The position numbers and the translations under genes were made by a program. The notes below the pieces were generated by a model. That model saw only the letters and a program-made list of their open reading frames with translations. It was not told the origin of the DNA and ran no database searches. This document shows, piece by piece, positions 22,375 through 28,170 of a stretch of DNA of 43,911 bases. The stretch spans positions 1-43,911 of the forward strand of contig NZ_JAAMFM010000035.1 in assembly GCF_013376105.1 (NCBI RefSeq), read 5' to 3'. Each line of letters starts with the position of its first letter. The first letter of the stretch is position 1. The stretch comes from Arthrobacter wenxiniae. Its GTDB lineage: Bacteria; Actinomycetota; Actinomycetes; Actinomycetales; Micrococcaceae.

Positions 22375-22928
22375 GCACGAATAACCCGAATCCGCGGCCA
22401 GGTACCGCCCCGCGGGTAAGTGCACCGGCCCGCCCCGCGCAGCGTCCCGGAACGGTGGGTGCGTCGAAATCCGCACCCACGGCAAGCAAATCCGCGCCCT
22501 CCGCCGCCAAGCGGCCGGCACCGGCACGGCCGCCGCTCGTCAAGCCGGCGCCCAAGGCCAAGGCGCGACGCGCGCGACTGCTGGTCAGCAAGGTCGAGCC
22601 GTGGTCCGTGCTGAAAATGGCGTTTCTGCTGTCCGTTGCCCTGGGCATCATCACCGTCGTTGCGGCCATTGTGCTCTGGTCCGTCCTGGACGTGATCGGC
22701 CTCTTTGACAAGGTCAACGCCCTCATGACGGACATCCAGGGCTCCGAAGGCGGTTCGGCCTTCGACCTGATGAAGTTTGCCTCCCTCGGCCAGGTGGCCT
22801 CCTACTCGACCATCATTGCCGTCGTCAATGTGGTGCTCTTGACCACGCTGTCAATGTTGTCCGCAGTGCTCTACAACATCTCCGCCACGCTGGTGGGCGG
22901 CATCGGCGTAACCCTCACCGATGACTAG
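22371..22928 (+). CDS. DUF3566 membrane protein
   Basis: This 185-residue protein begins at TTG 22371 and overlaps the gyrA stop, with GGAGG well placed upstream. The first 70 residues are rich in Pro, Ala, Lys and Ser and probably cytoplasmic. The DUF3566 region follows: [20 protein letters not shown], then two membrane segments around residues 82-105 and 143-175. Homologues directly downstream of gyrA are nearly universal in actinobacteria. Function is unknown to me; conserved linkage to gyrase is the main clue. Confidence 0.9.
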
Positions 22929-22950
22929 AAATCCCTTGAAATCCTTGGAC

Positions 22951-22987
22951 CGGCGGGCCCGAATACAACCCGGACCCGCCGATTTGG
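22951..22987 (+). terminator. Hairpin after the gyrA-DUF3566 operon
   Basis: Arms 22951-22961 and 22971-22981 pair at 10 of 11 positions around a 9-base loop, followed by a short AT-rich stretch. Its position 22 bases after the stop fits operon termination. Confidence 0.65.
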
Positions 22988-23013
22988 GACTTTGGGATTG
23001 TGTGGGGTAAAGT
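22984..23013 (+). promoter_or_regulatory. Possible tRNA-Ile promoter
   Basis: TTGGGA (22984-22989) and TAAAGT (23008-23013) are separated by 18 bases and lie about 30 bases before the tRNA. This is a plausible sigma-70-type promoter, seen by eye only. Confidence 0.4.
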
Positions 23014-23041
23014 TTTGTCTCGGCCCGATGCGGGCCAGAGG

Positions 23042-23115
23042 GGGCGTATAGCTCAGGCGGTTAGAGCGCTTCGCTGATAACGAAGAGGTCCCAGGTTCAA
23101 GTCCTGGTACGCCCA
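23042..23115 (+). tRNA. tRNA-Ile (anticodon GAT)
   Basis: The acceptor stem GGGCGTA pairs with TACGCCC, with discriminator A. The D arm has AGCTCAGGCGGTTAGAGC, the anticodon stem-loop CTTCGCTGATAACGAAG carries GAT, and the T loop reads GGTTCAAGTCC. The 3' CCA is not encoded. Its position after gyrA is conserved in actinobacteria. Confidence 0.97.
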
Positions 23116-23152
23116 CGGAGCAAACCCGGTTCTTGCGTAAGGCAGGTGCGAT

Positions 23153-23272
23153 GTGAAGAAGTTGCTGGTGGTCATGGCAGCTCTTGGTGCCGCGGCCTTT
23201 CTGAACAAGAAGTGGCAGGATTCCAAGGTTGCGAAAGCGGCCTGGAGCAAGGCGACAGACACGGTCAACTAG
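23153..23272 (+). CDS. DLW-39 family small protein
   Basis: A 39-residue product starts at GTG 23153 and begins KKLLVVMAALGAAAFLNKKW, one hydrophobic helix followed by a basic amphipathic tail QDSKVAKAAWSKATDTVN. It fits the actinobacterial DLW-39 family, named for its 39-residue length and found between tRNA-Ile and tRNA-Ala after gyrA. The family usually has a DLW near the C-terminus; here the corresponding position reads KAAW, so the namesake motif is altered. Function is unknown. Confidence 0.82.
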   Translation: MKKLLVVMAALGAAAFLNKKWQDSKVAKAAWSKATDTVN

Positions 23273-23295
23273 CCTCCACACATGAACCACCCCAT

Positions 23296-23371
23296 GGGGG
23301 CATGGCGCAATTGGTAGCGCACCTGCTTTGCAAGCAGGGGGTTCGGGGTTCGAGTCCCCGTGCCTCCACCA
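23296..23371 (+). tRNA. tRNA-Ala (anticodon TGC)
   Basis: The acceptor arms GGGGGCA and TGCCTCC pair with one G-T wobble. The anticodon loop CTTTGCAAG carries TGC, and the T loop GGTTCGAGTCC is standard. The terminal CCA is encoded (23369-23371), unlike the other two tRNA genes in this window. Confidence 0.97.
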
Positions 23372-23377
23372 TGGAAG

Positions 23378-23409
23378 AACACCCCGGCCCGCGCGGCCGG
23401 GGTGTTTTT
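23378..23409 (+). terminator. Intrinsic terminator after tRNA-Ala
   Basis: Perfect 12-bp arms (23378-23389 and 23395-23406) around a 5-base loop, running into a T5 tract. This is the cleanest intrinsic terminator in the left two-thirds of the window. Confidence 0.9.
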
Positions 23410-23467
23410 GCTTTCAGCACCCTCGGCCCCGGCGGGATGCCGCCCGCCCATGACCTAGTGTTGAGTC

Positions 23468-24337
23468 GTGATCTTGATCCTGGCCGTAGTCGGCATTTTG
23501 GGTGTTTCGGCTTCGGGGCCCATCATGGCCGCCACGGCCGCACCGGCACTGACCATCGCCTTTTGGCGCAATGCCATAGGTGCCGCGGCCATGGGCACGC
23601 CCGTGCTGCTGCGCAATCGGGCGGCCCTCAAGGGGCTGACACGCGCGGAGCTGAAATGGTCCGGCATTGCCGCCGCCGCCCTGGCCCTTCACTTTGCGTG
23701 TTTTGTCACCTCGGTGAAGCTGACCAGCGTTGCCGCCGCAACGGCCCTGGTATGCCTGCAGGCGGCCTGGATTGCGCTGTTCCAGTGGACGCGCGGACGC
23801 CGCCCCGCCCGGGCCATCATCCTGGGCCTGGGCGTCTCGCTGCTTGGGGTGGTGGCCATTACCGGATTCGACGTGGGAGTGTCCTCCGCGGCACTGACCG
23901 GCGACGTCCTGGCCCTGGCGGGCGGCGCGCTGGCCGCCATTTACACCCTGGCCGGCTCCAAGGCCCGCAAGAGCATGTCCACCACCTTGTACACGGGGCT
24001 TTGCTACTCCATGGCCTCGGTGCTGCTGCTGGCCATGTGCCTGGCGGCCCGCCAGCCCTTGATCCATCTGCCCCCCGAAGCTTGGTGGGGGATCATCGCC
24101 GTGACCGTGGCGGCCCAGCTCCTGGGCCACACCATCTTCAACCACCTGCTCGCCACCATTTCCCCCTTGGTGGTGTCCATGATGATCCTGCTGGAAATTC
24201 CCGGGGCGGCGCTGCTGGCGGGATATTTCCTCGGCGAGACGCTGCCCGCCGGCACCTATGCCGGACTGGCGCTCATCATCGCCGGACTGGCCGTGGTGGT
24301 CCTGCAGCAGGGCCGGGGCGGCATCAAGGCACAATAG
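23468..24337 (+). CDS. EamA-type (DMT superfamily) permease
   Basis: This 289-residue membrane protein has about ten hydrophobic helices in two EamA repeats. The first repeat ends near LGLGVSLLGVVAITGFDVG, and the second ends LALIIAGLAVVVLQQ. Typical family features include the early PALTIAFWRN and the mid-protein LHFACFVTSVKLTSVAAAT. DMT permeases export metabolites or amino acids, but the substrate cannot be told from sequence. It starts at GTG 23468 and is a single gene between two terminators. Its last codons lie within a 16-bp tandem repeat. Confidence 0.9.
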   Translation: MILILAVVGILGVSASGPIMAATAAPALTIAFWRNAIGAAAMGTPVLLRNRAALKGLTRAELKWSGIAAAALALHFACFVTSVKLTSVAAATALVCLQAAWIALFQWTRGRRPARAIILGLGVSLLGVVAITGFDVGVSSAALTGDVLALAGGALAAIYTLAGSKARKSMSTTLYTGLCYSMASVLLLAMCLAARQPLIHLPPEAWWGIIAVTVAAQLLGHTIFNHLLATISPLVVSMMILLEIPGAALLAGYFLGETLPAGTYAGLALIIAGLAVVVLQQGRGGIKAQ

Positions 24338-24368
24338 ATTCAAGGCACAATAGATTCAAGGCACAATA
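24324..24368 (+). repeat. 16-bp tandem repeat across a stop codon
   Basis: TCAAGGCACAATAGAT occurs at 24324-24339 and 24340-24355, then a partial copy to 24368, about 2.8 units. The first unit contains the permease stop codon. It looks like a slippage duplication. Confidence 0.9.
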
Positions 24369-24370
24369 CG

Positions 24371-24405
24371 AAGGGGCCCGGACCGGAACCGGCCGCGGAC
24401 CCCTT
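24371..24405. terminator. Bidirectional hairpin between convergent genes
   Basis: AAGGGG...CCCCTT arms with a GC-rich, imperfect inner stem (24371-24386 and 24389-24405) lie between the plus-strand permease and a minus-strand gene. This fits shared termination. Confidence 0.6.
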
Positions 24406-24448
24406 CATGCCGCGGCGCCCCACAGGCGCGGCTGCGGCCGTCGATGCT

Positions 24449-25360
24449 TTATTTGTTGGGATCCTTGGGCTTCGGGGCCGCGTGCCTGCCCTCATCCGAG
24501 GCCGCCGGATTGGCGTCCTCCGTCGTTGCATTCACCTGGCCGTCCACGGCAGCGTCCGGGCTGGCAACGTCCTGGACAACGGCGTCGGCCGCGGGGACGG
24601 GGGCGGGGACCTCGGCGTCCTGCGCCGGCACAATTGCCGGGGCGGCAGGCGCGGCGGGTGCCACGGACACGGGCGTCTTCCACGGATCAGGCACCGGCTT
24701 GGAGGCCTTCCAGGCGGCAACGCCGGCAGCCGTCGCGGCAGCAAGGACACCGAGCACGATCCAGCCCTTGCCGCCCTTCTTCCGGCTCCTGCGGAGTTCC
24801 GCGGCGGCTGACTTCGCCGCCTTGGCCGCAACCTTTTCGGCGCGCTTGACCGCCTTCCTGCCCCCGCCGAGCCTGGCCGCCACAACGCGGGCCTGCTCAG
24901 GCGCCTTGGACGTTTCCAGGGCAGCGGCCACGGAATTTGCCGCGTCGCCAAGCTTCTCGGAGAATTTCGGAATGAATTCGCCCACCACCTTGTCGCGGGC
25001 CGCCGCCAGGGCCGGGGTGGCATTGTCCAAGGCAACATGGAGGCGTGGGGCGGCCTCGTCCACCGCGTCGGAAATCCTGGGGGCCAGCCGTTCCAGGCCT
25101 TCCTGGAGCCGGGGGGCGACGGCTGCGACGCCGTCGGCGGTGTACTGGGCGGCCCTGCGGATCCCGTCCTGGACCTTGGGCGAGGCCGTTTCAATGCCCT
25201 TTTCGATGCGGGGCGCCGCCCATCCCCAGGCCGCTTCCACGCGGGGCGCGGTCCATTCCTTTGCGGTCTCCACACGGGGGCCGGCCCACTCGCGGGCGTT
25301 GTCCACCCCGGCGTTCAGCGAGCCTTCCAGGCCATGGGTAAAGCGATCCACTGTCTTCAC
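24449..25360 (-). CDS. Amphipathic 11-residue-repeat membrane protein
   Basis: I do not know this 303-residue protein's function. From residue 25 it has about seven imperfect 11-residue repeats of the type WAxPRVExAxx: starts at 25, 36, 47 and 58, then AVAPRLQEGLE, RLAPRISDAVD and EAAPRLHVALD. Such 11-mers form amphipathic helices in apolipoprotein-like, membrane-associated or stress proteins. A basic stretch at 167-198 precedes one clear membrane helix (199-217). The tail after it is rich in Ala, Pro and acidic residues, so probably extracytoplasmic. The layout suggests a cytoplasmic repeat region anchored by one helix. It is transcribed away from the cyclophilin gene. Confidence 0.85.
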   Translation of the reverse strand: MKTVDRFTHGLEGSLNAGVDNAREWAGPRVETAKEWTAPRVEAAWGWAAPRIEKGIETASPKVQDGIRRAAQYTADGVAAVAPRLQEGLERLAPRISDAVDEAAPRLHVALDNATPALAAARDKVVGEFIPKFSEKLGDAANSVAAALETSKAPEQARVVAARLGGGRKAVKRAEKVAAKAAKSAAAELRRSRKKGGKGWIVLGVLAAATAAGVAAWKASKPVPDPWKTPVSVAPAAPAAPAIVPAQDAEVPAPVPAADAVVQDVASPDAAVDGQVNATTEDANPAASDEGRHAAPKPKDPNK

Positions 25361-25500
25361 GTTTTCCTCCAGGTGTCGTCCGTCTTTCTTTGTTAGCCTA
25401 CGTCGGTCGGTGTCCGCGTGCTATCCCCCGGCAGTTCGCCCGGCGCGGAATGCAGGCACCCGGGAGGAAAATTGCCAGTTTGGCGTGGCAGAATGGCGCC

Positions 25501-26043
25501 ATGACTGCTACCCCAACCGCAAAAGCAACCATCAGCACGAGCCTGGGCGACATCGAGGTATTGCTCTTTGGCAACCACGCGCCCAAGACCGTCAAAAACT
25601 TTGTGGGCCTGGCCACCGGTGAAATCGAATGGACCCACCCCGCCACCAATGAAAAGTCCAACGCCCCCCTGTACAACGGGACTATTTTCCACCGCATCAT
25701 CAAGGACTTCATGATCCAGGCCGGCGATCCCCTGGGCCGCGGCGTGGGCGGGCCCGGCTACCAGTTCGACGATGAAATCCACCCCGAACTGAACTTTAAC
25801 GAGCCGTACAAGCTGGCCATGGCCAACGCCGGCCTCCAGGGCGGGCGCGGCACGAACGGCTCGCAGTTCTTCATCACCACCATCCCCACCGGCTGGCTCC
25901 AGGGCAAGCACACCATCTTCGGCGAAGTGGTGGACGCGGGATCCAAGGCCGTTGTTGACGCCATTGAAAGCGTAGCCACGGGTCCCGGCGACAAGCCGCG
26001 CGAGGACGTTGTCATCAACTCCATCACGGTGGAGAACGTCTAA
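25501..26043 (+). CDS. ppiA: Peptidyl-prolyl cis-trans isomerase, cyclophilin type
   Basis: It catalyses proline isomerisation during protein folding. The single cyclophilin domain fills the 180 residues. TVKNFVGLATGE, the catalytic FHRIIKDFMIQAGDP, MANAGLQGGRGTNGSQFFIT and the Trp-containing WLQGKHTIFGEVVDAG are all present. There is no signal peptide, so it is cytoplasmic. ATG 25501 is chosen; an earlier in-frame start at 25390 gives unrelated sequence. A PpiA gene near gyrA and upstream of a rhomboid gene is a conserved actinobacterial arrangement, also seen in mycobacteria. Confidence 0.95.
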   Translation: MTATPTAKATISTSLGDIEVLLFGNHAPKTVKNFVGLATGEIEWTHPATNEKSNAPLYNGTIFHRIIKDFMIQAGDPLGRGVGGPGYQFDDEIHPELNFNEPYKLAMANAGLQGGRGTNGSQFFITTIPTGWLQGKHTIFGEVVDAGSKAVVDAIESVATGPGDKPREDVVINSITVENV

Positions 26044-26062
26044 GCACTCCTTCGAATCATCC

Positions 26063-26121
26063 GGCCGCCGGCGGCACGGCTTGCAGGGCCCGCGCGCCCT
26101 GCGGTCCTACCGCCGGCGGCC
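26063..26121. repeat. Nested inverted repeats between ppiA and the rhomboid gene
   Basis: The outer arms, GGCCGCCGGCGG (26063-26074) and its complement (26110-26121), are perfect 12-mers. An inner hairpin, GCAGGGC/GCCCTGC (26083-26089 and 26096-26102), sits within. It fills much of the 113-bp gap. It could be a terminator for ppiA or a structured leader for the next gene. Confidence 0.65.
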
Positions 26122-26156
26122 ACTAACTTTTCCATCCCGTTACGAGGATCCAAGCC

Positions 26157-27017
26157 ATGAGCCTTCCGCTTCCGGGCGCCGGTGCCCCAGCCGGCGCCCC
26201 AGTCTGCCCCCGCCACCCCGACAGGGTCTCCTATGTGAGCTGCCAGCGGTGCGGACGGCCCACGTGCCCGGAATGCCAGCGCAGCGCCGCCGTCGGCGTG
26301 CAGTGCGTGGACTGCGTGCGCGAAACCGCCAGGAACATGCCGGCGCGACGGACCATCTTTGGCGGCGCCGTGCGGACGGGCCGTCCCGTGGTCACGCTCA
26401 CCATGATGGCCATCTGCGTTGCGGCCTATGTGCTGGACCTGGTCATCCCGAACGGCCTCGTCTTCCGGATGTTCGCGTATGCGCCCTTCTATACGGAGAG
26501 CGAACCGTGGCGCATGGTCACCTCGGCGTTCCTGCACTCCACGAACATCATGCACATTGCCTTTAACATGTACGCGCTCTGGATTCTGGGCCAGGCCCTG
26601 GAACCGGCGTTCGGCCGCGCCCGCTTTGTGGCCATTTATTTCATCAGCGCCCTGGCGGGTTCGGTTGGCGTCCTGTTGATGACCCCCATCGACACGACCG
26701 TGGTGGGTGCGTCGGGCGCCATCTTTGGCTTGTTTGGGGCATTGTTCGTGGTGCAGCGCAAGCGCGGCGGCGACCTCCGAGCCATCATCGTCCTGTTGGT
26801 CATCAACGCGGCCCTGGGCTTTTTCATCCCCGGCATCGCCTGGCAGGCACATCTCGGCGGACTCGTGGCCGGCGCATTGTGCGCCGCAGTCGTTGCCTAC
26901 GCACCCGTCAAGAACCGCAACATCATCCAGTGGGGCGGCATGGCCACCGTCGTATTGATCATGGTGGGGCTGACCCTGTACAAGGTGTCGACGTTCCCTG
27001 CCTTCACCATCGGCTGA
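26157..27017 (+). CDS. Rhomboid family intramembrane serine protease
   Basis: Rhomboids cleave membrane helices. The first 60 residues form a B-box-like zinc-binding segment with CPRH, CQRC, CPEC and CVDC pairs. Six or more membrane helices follow. The catalytic serine is Ser186 in VVGASGAIFG and the histidine is His232 in WQAHLGG, so the dyad is intact. HIAFNMYALW in the second helix is another family hallmark. Length is 286 residues and the ATG at 26157 has GAGG upstream. The N-terminal zinc module is common in actinobacterial rhomboids near the origin. The substrate is unknown. Confidence 0.94.
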   Translation: MSLPLPGAGAPAGAPVCPRHPDRVSYVSCQRCGRPTCPECQRSAAVGVQCVDCVRETARNMPARRTIFGGAVRTGRPVVTLTMMAICVAAYVLDLVIPNGLVFRMFAYAPFYTESEPWRMVTSAFLHSTNIMHIAFNMYALWILGQALEPAFGRARFVAIYFISALAGSVGVLLMTPIDTTVVGASGAIFGLFGALFVVQRKRGGDLRAIIVLLVINAALGFFIPGIAWQAHLGGLVAGALCAAVVAYAPVKNRNIIQWGGMATVVLIMVGLTLYKVSTFPAFTIG

Positions 27018-27050
27018 CGTCGGGCCCGCATTCGGCGGTCCGGTCCGGGG

Positions 27051-27605
27051 CTACTGCGGCTGGATGCTCCGGTAGTCCCCGGCATAGTGCAGCAGCGGCG
27101 ACATGGCCGGCTGCCGAACGGTGGCGCTGCCCATGGAAACCACCTGTCCGATCACCAGCAGGTGGGTCGCCTCCTCGTGCACAGCCGTGGTTGCCAACTC
27201 AAAATAGGCCAGACCGCCGTCCAGGACGGCACAGCCCGTTGCCGGTCCGCGCCGGAACGGCACCTGCGACAACAGGCCCTCGATCGGCGCACCCGGGCTC
27301 GCGAGCCAATTTGCCTGCCTGCGCTGGCCGGCCGCAAGCAGCGTCAGCGCCCATTGGCCCGACGCGGCAACGGCCTGGGCAATCCTTGACCCCTCGTAGA
27401 GGCTGACCAGCATTGTCGGAGGGTCGTAGGACACTGACAGGTAGGCGCTCACCGTCGCGGCGTAGTCGCGCTTCCGCCACACAGTGCTGACAACCCCCAC
27501 TCCGGCCGCCTGCTCCGCGCTGAGACGGCGGTATTCGTCGATGTCGGCCTGGCCCGGCTCCTGGGGGGAAAACTGTTGGGATTCGAGCGGGCCGGTGATT
27601 TCCAT
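27051..27605 (-). CDS. Flavin reductase-like domain protein
   Basis: The protein has the flavin reductase-like (FMN-binding split barrel) fold: AGVGVVSTVWRKRDYAATVS, then LSVSYDPPTMLVSL and HLLVIGQVVSM. These enzymes reduce FMN or serve as the reductase of two-component monooxygenases. ATG 27605 gives 184 residues; 27653 is an earlier in-frame start but lies close to the DnaA-box array. The gene stands alone, with no monooxygenase partner in the window, so its physiological role is open. Its promoter must overlap the DnaA-box-rich region immediately upstream. Confidence 0.88.
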   Translation of the reverse strand: MEITGPLESQQFSPQEPGQADIDEYRRLSAEQAAGVGVVSTVWRKRDYAATVSAYLSVSYDPPTMLVSLYEGSRIAQAVAASGQWALTLLAAGQRRQANWLASPGAPIEGLLSQVPFRRGPATGCAVLDGGLAYFELATTAVHEEATHLLVIGQVVSMGSATVRQPAMSPLLHYAGDYRSIQPQ

Positions 27606-27631
27606 GGTTCCATCGTCCCACGCATCCGGAC

Positions 27632-27985
27632 TTGTCCACAGGACTGTCCACACATGGGCATAACTTACAGAGCTGTAGTTCTAGTAACTGAAAATCCATC
27701 GAACAAGGCTTTTCCACAGCGTTATTCACAATGGGTATAAGTTACACACATGTAATTCCACAGCTGTGGATTACTTTGCGGCGGGAAATTTGTGCAGCGT
27801 GAGACCCACCTTGCCCAAGGTTATCCACTTCTGTGGATAACCTTGTGAACAACTGCCGAGACCACAGTTTTCGAAGACCGCCTGTGGACAGCCTGCGAAA
27901 GTTGTCAACGCCGGTGGATAAGTGTTCTACGGCTTGTGGAAAGATACCCACACTGTGGATAAGTATGGGGACAAGGTGTGAACAA
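27632..27985. promoter_or_regulatory. Dense DnaA-box array distant from dnaA
   Basis: The 565-bp gap between two divergent genes contains many DnaA-box nonamers. Perfect ones are TTGTCCACA at 27632-27640 and TTATCCACA (complement strand) at 27832-27840 and 27954-27962. One-mismatch copies are at 27644-27652, 27710-27718, 27722-27730, 27765-27773, 27821-27829, 27844-27852, 27883-27891, 27913-27921 and 27977-27985. The stretch 27661-27780, counted by hand, is 39% GC, low for this genome. No gene is seen. It could titrate DnaA, control its neighbours, or be an accessory origin. Confidence 0.85.
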
Positions 27986-28170
27986 CGATGCCTTGTCGAT
28001 GGACACATGGCGGTAATGTCAGTCACAACCCCTAACATGTCGACTAATAGGTGGCTCGTCCATAGAATAAGGGCGGGGCATGCGGCGGGACTTTGAGAAT
28101 GATTCAGCCGCATATGGGGACTGCCGTTTCCGGAGCACGCTGCGGACATGGTGCAGGAGGGGGGAAACGC

